A stretch of DNA of 64,000 nt from Brachybacterium equifaecis (lineage in GTDB: Bacteria > Actinomycetota > Actinomycetes > Actinomycetales > Dermabacteraceae): NCBI RefSeq assembly GCF_023509525.1, contig NZ_JAKNCJ010000002.1, positions 248,001-312,000 of the forward strand, written 5' to 3'. The notes under the pieces are model-generated. The model was not told the DNA's origin. It saw only the letters and a list, made by a program, of their open reading frames with translations, and did no database searches. Positions 51,931-63,900 of the stretch are shown here, one piece after another (the first letter of the stretch is position 1; each line of letters begins with the position of its first letter). Position numbers and translations under genes: made by a program.

Positions 51931-53571
51931 TCAGCGGCGGCGACGGGTGCCGAAGATCGAGCGCGTGATCTCTCGGCCCAGCACCGTTCCCGCCGAACGC
52001 AGGAACGACTTCACCGCGGCGTTCTCCATGAACCCGCCGGACTCCTTCTCGCGCCGCGCCGGAGCGGGGGTCTTCGAGGGGGCCGGGGCTGGGGCCTGCG
52101 CCTGAGCACCGGAGGCTGCGCCCGACGCGCCGCCAGCCGCAGCCGGCGCCCCCGTCGGCCCGCCGGCGCCGCCAGCCGCCGCTCCCCCGGCCGCCCCGCC
52201 CGCCCCGGCGCCACCGGACGCCGCGGCGTCGCGCGCAGCGAGGATCTCGTAGGCGCTCTCGCGGTCGATCACCTCGGTGTACTTCGCGCCGAGCGCAGAG
52301 GCTGCCACGATCTCCGCCATGCGCTCCGCCGGGGCGGGGCTCATCGCGGACTCGGGCGCGCGCACCGCGGTCAGCGCCACGGGCGTCGGAGCGCCGTCCT
52401 CGCTCATCACAGTCACGATCGCCTCGCCGGTGCCGAGCTGCGTGAGCACCTCCTCGAGGTCGTACTCGCTGCGCGGGAACGTGGAGGCGGTGGCCTTCAG
52501 CGCCTTGGCGTCATCGGGCGTGTAGGCGCGCAGGGCGTGCTGGACGCGGTTGCCGAGCTGGGCGAGGACGTCGCCGGGGACGTCCTTCGGGGTCTGCGTG
52601 ATGAAGAAGATGCCCACGCCCTTGGAGCGGATCAGGCGCACCGTCTGCGTGACCTGGTCGAGGAAGGCGGTCGAGGCGTTCTTGAACAGCAGGTGCGCCT
52701 CGTCGAAGAAGAACACGAGCTTCGGCTTGTCGGCGTCGCCCACCTCGGGCAGGTCCTGGTAGAGATCCGCGAGCAGCCACATCATGAACGTAGAGAACAG
52801 CTCGGCGCGCGAGGCGACACCGGGCAGCTCGAGGCAGGAGATGATCCCGGTGCCGTCGGCCGCGGTGCGCAGCAGCTCCGAGGTCTCGAAGGCGGGCTCC
52901 CCGAAGAAGACGTCGGCCCCGGAGTTCTCGAAGGCTGTCAGCTCGCGCAGGATCACACCGGCGGTGGCCGTGGAGATGCCGCCGATGCCCTTGAGCTCGG
53001 CCTTGCCCTCGGGCTCGCCGGTGAGGAACTGGATGAGGGCGCGCAGGTCCTTGAGGTCGAGCAGGCCGAGGCCCTGGGTGTCGGCGTAGTGGAAGATCAG
53101 ACCGAGGGAGGACTCCTGGGTCGCGTTCAGGCCGAGGACCTTCGACAGCAGCACGGGCCCGAAGTCCGAGACCGTGGTGCGGATCGGGATGCCCGTGCCC
53201 TGCCCGCCGAGGGAGTAGAACTCGGTGGTGCCTGCGCGAGGCTCCCACTGCTGGCCGCGGGCGGCGGCGCGCTCGCGGATCTTCGGAGTGTCCTCGCCGG
53301 GCACGGCGATGCCCGAGAGGTCGCCCTTCATGTCGGCGACGAACACCGGCGTGCCGGCGGCGGCGGCCTGCTCGGCGATGACCTGCAGGGTCTTCGTCTT
53401 GCCGGTGCCGGTGGCGCCCGCGATCAGGCCATGCCGGTTCAGCATGGACAGCGCGAGGTTCACGGGGACGGCGGCGTCGGGCTGGCCGTCCTGGACGAGG
53501 GCGCCGAGGTGGATCTGGGTGCCGGCGAAGGCGTAGGCGTCGCGCACAGCGGCAGCGGTGTCAGTGCTCAT
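51931..53571 (-). CDS. HerA-like ATPase (DUF853)
   Basis: 546 residues. Walker A GATGTGKT is at 52-59 and Walker B is VFFFDEAHLLF, with FVADMKGDLSGIA, PIRTTVSDFGP and GIFFITQTPKDVPGDVLAQLGNR between or after, the pattern of DUF853/HerA-type translocase ATPases. The last 90 residues are a Gly/Ala/Pro linker and a conserved-looking end (SFLRSAGTVLGREITRSIFG). Role unknown, probably DNA- or membrane-associated. TACGAT lies 8 nt before ATG. Confidence 0.9.
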   Translation of the reverse strand: MSTDTAAAVRDAYAFAGTQIHLGALVQDGQPDAAVPVNLALSMLNRHGLIAGATGTGKTKTLQVIAEQAAAAGTPVFVADMKGDLSGIAVPGEDTPKIRERAAARGQQWEPRAGTTEFYSLGGQGTGIPIRTTVSDFGPVLLSKVLGLNATQESSLGLIFHYADTQGLGLLDLKDLRALIQFLTGEPEGKAELKGIGGISTATAGVILRELTAFENSGADVFFGEPAFETSELLRTAADGTGIISCLELPGVASRAELFSTFMMWLLADLYQDLPEVGDADKPKLVFFFDEAHLLFKNASTAFLDQVTQTVRLIRSKGVGIFFITQTPKDVPGDVLAQLGNRVQHALRAYTPDDAKALKATASTFPRSEYDLEEVLTQLGTGEAIVTVMSEDGAPTPVALTAVRAPESAMSPAPAERMAEIVAASALGAKYTEVIDRESAYEILAARDAAASGGAGAGGAAGGAAAGGAGGPTGAPAAAGGASGAASGAQAQAPAPAPSKTPAPARREKESGGFMENAAVKSFLRSAGTVLGREITRSIFGTRRRR

Positions 53572-53669
53572 GGGGCCCGATCGTAACGGCCTGCGCTGTC
53601 CCCCACGCACGCGCGACTCCCGTCGGCCCTTGACGCCCGTCGCCCCCAGCGGCGGCCGACGCTGCCCGC

Positions 53670-54347
53670 TCAGATGAGCCCGCCCGCCTCGTAGGCCTCG
53701 AGCGTGCGCTCGAACTCGGGGGTCAGCTCCGTGCCCTGCGCCATCGAGACGGCGAACGCCGAACGGACGATGGCGTAGGCGACCTGCACGGCGAGCGTGG
53801 CGCGGGCGCGGACCGCATCGGGGCTGAGCTGCGGCGCGGCGCGGCGCAGGCGCTCCTCGTACGCGGCGATGAGATCCTGCTGCGTCGCCTGGGACTGGCC
53901 GGCGCTCAGCACGTGCAGCTGCGGCTCCTTGAGCATCACCGCGCGCTTGAGCTCGCGCCGCTCGGGGGCCGAGGAGATGCGGCGGATGAACATCCGGATC
54001 GTCTCGCGCAGAGCCGCCGCGGGGCCCTCGCTCTCCGGCCGGTCGCGGAGGTCCTGGGCCACGTCGCCCCCGCCCAGGGCGTTCAGGCCGAGGACCGCCG
54101 ACTCCTTCGTCGCCCAGTGGTTGAAGAAGGTGCGCGGCGAGACGCCGGCGCGCTCGGCGATCTTCTCGACGGTGACGGCGCTGAGGCCCTGCTCGGCGAC
54201 CAGCTCAAGGGCGGCGAGGTGGATGGCGTCCTGGGTGCGGCGCTTCTTGCGCTCGCGCAGGCTGTCGCACGCGCCGTCGGCGCTGGCCCCACTGTCCGTG
54301 CTCCCGCTGTCCGTGCTCCCGCTGTCCGTGCTCAGGCTGTCCGCCAC
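53670..54347 (-). CDS. TetR-family regulator of the adjacent efflux gene
   Basis: 225 residues with an N-terminal tandem STDSG repeat (three units), then HTH (LSAVTVEKIAERAGVSPRTFFNHW) and a ligand domain with PEFERTLEAYEAGGLI at the end. GTG 54347 follows AAGGGA. The reading frame continues far upstream antisense to other genes and is not coding. It faces an MFS drug exporter with repeats between them, a classic efflux-repressor pair. Confidence 0.9.
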   Translation of the reverse strand: MADSLSTDSGSTDSGSTDSGASADGACDSLRERKKRRTQDAIHLAALELVAEQGLSAVTVEKIAERAGVSPRTFFNHWATKESAVLGLNALGGGDVAQDLRDRPESEGPAAALRETIRMFIRRISSAPERRELKRAVMLKEPQLHVLSAGQSQATQQDLIAAYEERLRRAAPQLSPDAVRARATLAVQVAYAIVRSAFAVSMAQGTELTPEFERTLEAYEAGGLI

Positions 54348-54400
54348 CGCAGGTCCCTTCTTCTCGGTCCGCTCATCGTAGAGCGAGATCCCGCTAACAG

Positions 54401-54443
54401 TGCAGTGGATGCAATTGTGCAGTGACTGCAATCGCAGTAGCCT
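54401..54443 (+). promoter_or_regulatory. MFS promoter with 17-bp direct-repeat operator
   Basis: Two adjacent 17-bp units, TGCAGTGGATGCAATTG (54401-54417) and TGCAGTGACTGCAATCG (54418-54434), each with TGCA-N5-TGCA symmetry. The promoter elements TTGTGC (54415-54420), 17-nt spacer and TAGCCT (54438-54443) overlap them. Probably TetR binding sites that cover both divergent promoters. Confidence 0.75.
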
Positions 54444-54491
54444 CGACCGGTCGGAGCCCGAAGGCGCGCTCTGGCCGCATGGCGCGGGTAG

Positions 54492-56333
<1,842 letters not shown>

Positions 56334-56378
56334 ACCGGCCCCACCCCGGATGCGCGGCGCCTGAGGCCGCACCACCTC

Positions 56379-56423
56379 GCAGGGCCCGCCCCTGACCGCG
56401 ATCCGGTCAGGGGCGGGCCCTGC
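56379..56423. terminator. Terminator of the MFS gene
   Basis: A perfect 20-bp stem (arms begin GCAGGGCCCGCCCCTGACCG) with a 5-nt loop, 45 nt after the MFS stop. Confidence 0.92.
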
Positions 56424-56447
56424 GGGCATCCGTGACACCATGGCGGG

Positions 56448-57569
56448 ATGCTTCTGGACGACCACTTCCCGCCGCACCTCCCGACGTCGCTGCAGGGCCG
56501 CTTCGCGACCCGCGTGCCGATGGACGCCGACGTCGAACCCCTCGCCGCCCTGCTCACGGCCGACATCCGCCGCCACACCCCGGACGGCTCCGCTCCCGTC
56601 GGACCGCTGCGCTCCCGGCTCGTCGGCCCGAAGTCGTGGTCGCGCCGCCAAGTGCTCGTGGTCCCCGTCGGCGCCGACGGCCGGGCGAGCCTGGACCAGG
56701 CTCCCGTCGCCTGGATCTGCCTCGAGGACCGCGCCTCGGGCCGCACGAACGTGCAGTGGGCCGCCGCGGCCGACGCCCCCGATCGGGAGGCCCTCGTCGC
56801 GAGCCTGCTGGAGTGGGCGGCGGAGGTCGGCGGCTCCTTCGCCCGGCATCGGGGCGAGGAGACCACCTCGCTGAACGCCGACGCGAACGCGGTCGATGAG
56901 GATCGCCAGCGCCTCCTGCGGGAGAACGGGTTCGAGATGGTCCGGACCTGGCTGCACATGCGCCGGCCCGTCGGCCCCGATGAGGCGACCACCACCCCGC
57001 AGCCCCGCGAGGGCGTACGCGTGCGGCGCGTGCACCGGCACGACTCGGGACTGCCCGTCGCACAGGACGTCCGCACCGTGCACCGCATGCTCGAGGAGTC
57101 CTTCGCCGACCACTTCAACTCCTATCGGGAGTCGTTCCCCGAGTTCTCGCAGCGCCTGATCGAGGCGCCGAGCGAGGCGGACTGGGACCACTGGTGGATC
57201 GCCGAGGTGCTGCGCGAGGGGGCCGACGGCACGGAGCGCTGGCTGCCCGCGGGTGGTCTCGTCGCCGCGCCGATCCCCGCGGGGGCGCCCGGCACGCCGA
57301 CTGCCGACGGCGGCACCTATCTCGAGTACCTCGGGGTGCACCGCTCCGCCCGCGGCCACGGGGTCGCGAAGGCCCTGCTGCGCGCCGCGATCCGGGATGC
57401 GGCCGAGCGCGGGCGCGGCTTCGTCGACCTCGAGGTCGACGCCGACTCCCCCACCAGCGCCGATGCGATCTACGCGTCGATGGGCTGGGAGGAGTTCGAG
57501 CGCACGCAGTCCTGGCACCGCGATGTGCCGGCGCATCCCTCGCGGCTGCTGGAGCCGGCGGAGGGCTGA
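56448..57569 (+). CDS. Double-GNAT N-acetyltransferase
   Basis: 373 residues in two GNAT repeats. The C-terminal one is clear: VRVRRVHRHD, then YLEYLGVHRSARGHGVAKALLRAAI with the acetyl-CoA loop RGHGVA and DLEVDADSPTSADAIYASMGW. The N-terminal half (TRVPMDADVEPLAALLTAD, VDEDRQRLLRENGFEMVRTWLHM) lacks a clear loop. CACCAT lies 6 nt before ATG. The substrate is unknown; mycothiol-type synthases have a similar double layout but are not clearly this. Confidence 0.85.
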   Translation: MLLDDHFPPHLPTSLQGRFATRVPMDADVEPLAALLTADIRRHTPDGSAPVGPLRSRLVGPKSWSRRQVLVVPVGADGRASLDQAPVAWICLEDRASGRTNVQWAAAADAPDREALVASLLEWAAEVGGSFARHRGEETTSLNADANAVDEDRQRLLRENGFEMVRTWLHMRRPVGPDEATTTPQPREGVRVRRVHRHDSGLPVAQDVRTVHRMLEESFADHFNSYRESFPEFSQRLIEAPSEADWDHWWIAEVLREGADGTERWLPAGGLVAAPIPAGAPGTPTADGGTYLEYLGVHRSARGHGVAKALLRAAIRDAAERGRGFVDLEVDADSPTSADAIYASMGWEEFERTQSWHRDVPAHPSRLLEPAEG

Positions 57570-57633
57570 TCGGGGCGGGGGCGACGGTCGCACGCCCCGC
57601 TAGGGACAGGCTGGGGGCGCGGAGCCCGCGCGG

Positions 57634-58437
57634 TCACAGCGCCGCGCGGATCTCCTCGCCGATGCGGCGCATGGCTGCCAGCACCTCATCGCGCACGGCG
57701 TCTTCGTCGCTATCGACGGTCCAGTTCGCGAGCACCGCGTAGGAGATCGCACTGGCCCGCTCGCCCTTGCGACACACGCAGCCGACCTCGGCGCGGATTC
57801 CCGTATCGGTGCCCGTCTTCGAGAGCAGGCGCAGGCCGCGGTCGGGCAGGGCGTGGGCGAGCGGGTCGAAGCCGAACGCGGAGCCGACCATCGAGAGATC
57901 CATGCTGGCGGCGAGCCACTGCGAGACCTGGGCGCTCACGCCCGGGCTGACGACTTCGCCGCGCACGAGCCCCGCCATGAAGCCCGCCCAGTCCGCCCCG
58001 CACCCGCGCGAGAGCGTCTCCGGGTCGCCGGGGCGGCGGGCATTGCGGATCCGGTCGTGCAGGAGGGAGCCGCCCGGGGCGAGCGCGCGACCGCGCTCCT
58101 GCACGGTGTCCATCCCGAGCCGGTCGAGCAGGGCGTTGGTCGCCCAGTTGTCGCTCGCCGCGCCGACGAGCGCTGCCGCATCGCGCAGCGACAGCTCCGG
58201 CGCATCGTGCAGCAGATGCCAGATGCCGGAGTCCTCCACGCGCTCGGAGTCCTCCCGGCGCACGTTCTCGCGCAGATCGATCTCGCCCACCTCCGCGCGC
58301 GCGGCGAGCTCGACGAGGAGGTGGAGCTTCGCGATGCTCGCGGTCTTCAGGAGGAGGTGCGGCTCGTGCTCCGCGAGCACCGTGCCGTCGGCCCGCTGGA
58401 TGCCAATGCTCCAGCGGGCGGCGGGGCTGAGCTCCAT
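57634..58437 (-). CDS. Beta-lactamase-fold serine hydrolase without signal peptide
   Basis: 267 residues with penicillin-recognising motifs: S34-x-x-K37 (SIAK), S95-D96-N97 and K207-T208-G209. These match class A beta-lactamase spacing. There is no signal peptide, and the usual omega-loop ExxLN around the deacylating Glu166 is not seen (LLHDRIRNARRPGDPETL instead). So a cytosolic serine hydrolase of unknown substrate is as likely as a lactamase. AGGAGG precedes ATG. Confidence 0.82.
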   Translation of the reverse strand: MELSPAARWSIGIQRADGTVLAEHEPHLLLKTASIAKLHLLVELAARAEVGEIDLRENVRREDSERVEDSGIWHLLHDAPELSLRDAAALVGAASDNWATNALLDRLGMDTVQERGRALAPGGSLLHDRIRNARRPGDPETLSRGCGADWAGFMAGLVRGEVVSPGVSAQVSQWLAASMDLSMVGSAFGFDPLAHALPDRGLRLLSKTGTDTGIRAEVGCVCRKGERASAISYAVLANWTVDSDEDAVRDEVLAAMRRIGEEIRAAL

Positions 58438-58599
58438 CTGGTCCTCCTGCAGTCGGTGCGAGTGCGGAAGTGTATCTCCCCGCCGCCCCGACGCTCCGGG
58501 GTCGCGGGCGGAGGCGGCGCGCCGGGACGCGGCCGCCGAAGGGGACCCATGCCGCCGAGATCCCGTCGGACCCCCCTCCGGGACGCCCATATGGCACCG

Positions 58600-58626
58600 T
58601 GTCGAAAGAACAGCCGCCGGATCGTC
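58600..58626 (+). promoter_or_regulatory. ECF42-type promoter, presumed autoregulation
   Basis: TGTCGA (58600-58605), exactly 17 nt, then CGTC (58623-58626). This equals the reported ECF42 promoter pattern (TGTCGA in -35, CGA/TC in -10) and lies 55 nt before the DGPF gene of the sigma operon. Confidence 0.8.
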
Positions 58627-58681
58627 TCTCCAGCAGGAGAGCGATTCGCGCTCACCACGCCACGACAAGGAGACCAGCCCC

Positions 58682-59065
58682 ATGCGCTATCTGCTCGCCT
58701 TCCATGCCGATCACCCCGACAGCACCGACGAGGCCGCTCTGTCCGCAGAGGTCGTCGCCGAGATGCAGCAACTGATGACCGACTTCGCGAACGCGCTCGA
58801 GACCGCGGGGATCATGGTCGCCGCGGAGATGCTCGCGCCTCCGGCAGGTGCCGCCGCGGTGACGCGCCGCAGCGGTGCCACGGTGATCGAGGACGGTCCC
58901 TTCGCCGCCGCGAAAGAGGCGCTCGCCGGTGTGTTCATCATCGACGCGGCGGACCGGGACGCGGCCATCGCATGGGCCGAGAGGTTCCCCGGAGCGAGCT
59001 ACGGCACCGTCGAGGTCCGTGCCGCCGGGGCGTCCTACATCGACGGGCGCTGGCAGCAGCCGTGA
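58682..59065 (+). CDS. DGPF (YCII-related) protein, ECF42 partner
   Basis: 127 residues of the YCII-related fold. The DGPF signature is at 71-74 (VIEDGPFAAAKEALAGVF). Proteins with it are the constant neighbours of ECF42 sigma factors and their usual regulon members; the biochemical role is unknown. AAGGAG precedes ATG, and the stop overlaps the sigma gene as GTGA. Transcribed from the ECF42-type promoter. Confidence 0.93.
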   Translation: MRYLLAFHADHPDSTDEAALSAEVVAEMQQLMTDFANALETAGIMVAAEMLAPPAGAAAVTRRSGATVIEDGPFAAAKEALAGVFIIDAADRDAAIAWAERFPGASYGTVEVRAAGASYIDGRWQQP

Positions 59066-60327
59066 GTCCCGGGCCGCCGAGCGAGGCTGCGGCGGCGGTG
59101 GTGCTGACCGCCGACGACTGGGGAAGGATGATCGCCCTGCTCTGCGCGCGTGACGGCGACATCGCCGGCGCGGAGGACGCCCTCGCGGACGCCGTCGAGA
59201 GCGCCCTGCGCGCGTGGCCGGCCTCCGGGGTGCCTCGGAACCCGAGGGGGTGGGTCTATCGGGCGGCGCTCAACGCGCGCCGCGACGTGTGGAGATCTGC
59301 GGCTGCCAGGACGTCGGTGCCGCTGGATGCCCGTGCCCATGATGCGGCCGCGGACCCCGATCCGGCCCTGGCGTTCTCGGAGCTCCCTGACGCGCGGCTC
59401 CAGCTGCTCGCGGCCTGCGCGGACCCCGCCGTGAATCCCGCCTCCCGGCCGCTGCTGATGCTGTCGACGGTCATGGGACTGCCCGCTCGCCGGATCGCCG
59501 AAGGGATGATCCTGCCTGCCGCAACCGTCTCCGCCCGGCTGACCCGGGCCAAGAAGAGGATTCGAGCCTCGGGCCGCAGCATGCGCATCCCCGACCGCTC
59601 AGAGCTCCCGGAGCGCCTGCTCGCCATCCACGAGGGCATCTACGGCGTCTTCACCGTCGAGTGGGCGCACGCGGAGAGCGACCTCCGGCACGGCCTCATC
59701 GCCGAGGCCGTCTTCCTGGCCGAGCTGGTGGCGGAGCTCTGTCCCGACGACGGCGAGTCCCACGGACTCGCCGCCCTCATCGACCTCTCCTCGGCCCGCT
59801 TCGCCGCCCGGCGGAGCGGGGGCGATCTCGTGCCTCTGCACGCACAGGACTCGAGGAGATGGGACAGCGCGAGGGTCGAAGTCGGGGAGGAGCATCTCCG
59901 AGAAGTCCTCCGCTGCGGTCACATCGGCCGGTTCGGCCTCGAGGCCGTCATCCAGGCCCTCCACATGCAAGGGGTGCGCACGGGCCGGACCGACTGGGAC
60001 GCTCTCCTGCGCCAGCATGATCATCTCCTGCGGATCGCCCCCTCTCTGGGTGCTCAGGTTTCGCGCGCGGCGGTCCTGCAGCAGGCACGGGGGCCGCAGG
60101 CCGCTCTGCACGCTCTCGACGAGCTCCCCCGCTCCGCCGGCGCCTACCAGCCGGCCTGGGTCGTGAGAGCCCATGCGCTGCGTGCACTGGGGCATTCCTT
60201 CGACGCTGACTCGGCTCTCGAGCGCGCCATCTCGCTCACCACCGTCGCGAGCGAGCGCCGCCACCTGGAACGGGAGCGCCGGCGCCCTCGGGGCGCACAG
60301 CCGGGGCCGATCCAGGCCGAACCGTGA
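59062..60327 (+). CDS. ECF42-group sigma factor with C-terminal extension
   Basis: 421 residues: sigma-2 and sigma-4 regions in the first 180 (ALADAVESALRAWPASGVPRNP, ILPAATVSARLTRAKKRI) and a 230-residue C-terminal DUF6596/TPR-like part (VEWAHAESDLRHGLIAEAVFLAELV, PLHAQDSRRWD). This long extension is the hallmark of ECF42 and is thought to control activity without an anti-sigma factor. GTG is coupled to the DGPF gene. No anti-sigma gene is adjacent. Confidence 0.93.
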   Translation: MSPGPPSEAAAAVVLTADDWGRMIALLCARDGDIAGAEDALADAVESALRAWPASGVPRNPRGWVYRAALNARRDVWRSAAARTSVPLDARAHDAAADPDPALAFSELPDARLQLLAACADPAVNPASRPLLMLSTVMGLPARRIAEGMILPAATVSARLTRAKKRIRASGRSMRIPDRSELPERLLAIHEGIYGVFTVEWAHAESDLRHGLIAEAVFLAELVAELCPDDGESHGLAALIDLSSARFAARRSGGDLVPLHAQDSRRWDSARVEVGEEHLREVLRCGHIGRFGLEAVIQALHMQGVRTGRTDWDALLRQHDHLLRIAPSLGAQVSRAAVLQQARGPQAALHALDELPRSAGAYQPAWVVRAHALRALGHSFDADSALERAISLTTVASERRHLERERRRPRGAQPGPIQAEP

Positions 60328-60571
60328 AGTCGGGATTGAGTTGCGTCTGAGTGGGGCGGTGCCATACTGGCCCGAGGATGTGACCTGCAGCATGGGCACC
60401 CTCTCGAGATCCGCTCCTCACCGATCTCGGGTCTCGTACCTCCGCCGGAGCCGAAGGATCTCTCCGGCACCCGTGGTCTCAGAAGTGGAGCCCCATGTCC
60501 TTCCCGTCACTGCCGATGCGAACCCCTGCACGAGCGACATCCCGGCGGACGCCGCGACCTGAGGCGGCAGG
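60328..60571. other. Intergenic region upstream of the MFS pseudogene
   Basis: 244 bases with no convincing gene. CGAGATC (60405-60411) and GATCTCG (60423-60429) form a 7-bp inverted repeat that might be an operator or weak terminator. An open frame across it shows no family features. Confidence 0.4.
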
Positions 60572-61828
60572 GTGACGACCCCGGCGATCAGCGCCTCCCC
60601 CGCCTACCGCTGGTGGCTCGCCGCGACCACCGCGGACCGCTACGGCGGATCGGTCACCACGCTCGCGCTCATGCTCCTCGCCTACGCCATCACGGGATCG
60701 ACGATGCTGGCGGGCGTGATCGGCACGGTGCGGATGCTGATCTCCTTCGGGCTGGCGCCCATTGGCGGCCTCATCGTCGACAGTCACGACCGCAGGCGCC
60801 TCATGCTGCTGCGGGCGGGGCTGAGCGGGGCCATCTGGTTGCTGATCGCGATCCTCGTCATGTTCGGCTCGATGCCGTTCGCCCTGCTGCTGATCCTGGT
60901 CTCGCTCGCTACCGCGGTGGGGAGCCTGCTCGGCAGCGCCGGCGAGGCCGCACTGCGGTCGATGACCACCCCTGAGCAGTACGCCTCGGCGATGTCGATC
61001 AACCAGGCCCGCGATTCTTATGCGGAGCTGATCGGCAACCCGCTCGCAGGCCTGCTCTACGCAATCGGCGCTGCGTTTCCGTTCTTCTTCACCGTGCTCG
61101 GCTTCGTGGTGATGGGAACCGCCACCAGTTTCCTCCCGCCGCTGAAGCCCCGAGTCGATCCGAAGGATGACGGTGGTGAAGCCCGCGAGCCGCGCTGGAG
61201 GCGCGCCCTCGGCGGCTTCCGCTGGATCGCTCAGCGCCGACAGATGCTGGTGCTCACGATGATGAGCGCGAGCTCGAACTTCGGCGTGTTCCTGGTGTTC
61301 GTGCTCATCGAGCTGTACCTGATCCGCTCCGGGATGACAGCGGTTCTGATCGGCCTGATGAACACTGCTGAGGCCGTCGGCGTGCTCCTTGCCGCGGCCG
61401 TCTAGAAGCGGCTGATCGCGGCGTGCCCGACGGGAATCCTGATCATCGCCTCGACCCTCTGGGCGGTCGGGTCGATGGCGATCGCGCTCTTCTCGCAGGA
61501 ATTCTGGCCCCTGCTGATCGCGCACTTCCTCTACGCCCTGTCGGTCCCCGCGCACGCGGCGGCGCTCGGCGGCTACCTCTTCGGGCGCGTTCCCGAGCGC
61601 ATGCAGGGACGGGTGATCGCAGCCAACACGTTCGCGGTCGGCATCCCGGTGGCGCTCACCGGCACTCTGGCAGGTCTCCTGCTGGCCGTCGCGGACGTCC
61701 GGGTGGGGCTCGGGACGGGCCTCTTCTTCATCGCGCTGCCGCTGCTGCTGATGCTGCTGGACCGCTTCATCGCCGCGATCCCGAAGCCGAGCCAGTGGGA
61801 CGAGGGTGCCGAGGTCGCCTCAGCCTGA
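60572..61828 (+). pseudogene. MFS transporter broken by an in-frame TAG
   Basis: Codons 1-277 encode 12-helix-MFS sequence (DRYGGSVTTLALMLLAYAI, GGLIVDSHDRRRLMLLRAGL, AGNPLAGLLYAIGAAF-like). TAG at 61403-61405 then interrupts helix eight or nine, and the same frame goes on for 140 more codons of helices (MAIALFSQEFWPLLIAHFLYAL, GRVIAANTFAVGIPVALTGT) to the true stop at 61828. No indel is seen; one base change (for example from CAG) explains it. Intact homologues are DHA3/enterobactin-exporter-like. It is probably inactive unless the stop is suppressed or a sequencing error. Confidence 0.85.
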
Positions 61829-61870
61829 GCGCTCGGATTGCACTCGCAGCGGCCAGCGACGCCCCCGCCC

Positions 61871-63494
<1,624 letters not shown>

Positions 63495-63498
63495 GCCC

Positions 63499-63900
63499 TC
63501 AGTCTACGGGCCGCACCGCCCCGCGCTCCTCGTCCTGCAGGGTGGGCCGGCGCCGCAGATCCTCGACCATCCAGCCGTGGATCCAGCGCTCCCCGAAGAA
63601 GGACAGCACGGGCACCACGCCGTACAGCATGATCAGCAGCATCCGGGGCAGCTTCCAGCGCATCTTGTTCCACAGGTCGAAGCCGAGCACGACGTAGACC
63701 ATGTAGATCACGCCGTGGATCGGCGACCAGGCGCGCGAGATGCTCCCCCAGGTGCCCTCGGGGTCACCGGAGATCACGTAGCGCATCACCATGATCGCCA
63801 CCAGCACCAGCAGGGCGATGCCCTCGGCGACTGCGGCGAAGCGGAAGCGGGCGAAGGACGCGCGGACGGCGACCTCATCGAGCGGGCGCGGAGTCGGCAC
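63499..63900 (-). CDS. DUF3817 family membrane protein
   Basis: 133 residues with three or four helices: [63 protein letters not shown]. The [12 protein letters not shown] and SFFGERW blocks are typical of DUF3817, commonly beside guaA in actinobacteria. GTG start with AGAAGAG. Function unknown. Confidence 0.92.
   Translation of the reverse strand: MPTPRPLDEVAVRASFARFRFAAVAEGIALLVLVAIMVMRYVISGDPEGTWGSISRAWSPIHGVIYMVYVVLGFDLWNKMRWKLPRMLLIMLYGVVPVLSFFGERWIHGWMVEDLRRRPTLQDEERGAVRPVD

Noticed and set aside
51697-53586. Plus-strand 629-residue open frame over the repeats
   Set aside because: Antisense to the HerA-like ATPase gene, and the repeat region has no codon-like periodicity.
61403-61405. 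TAG read as pyrrolysine or selenocysteine-like recoding
   Set aside because: No conserved recoding hairpin or pyl genes are seen, and the site lies in an ordinary membrane helix.
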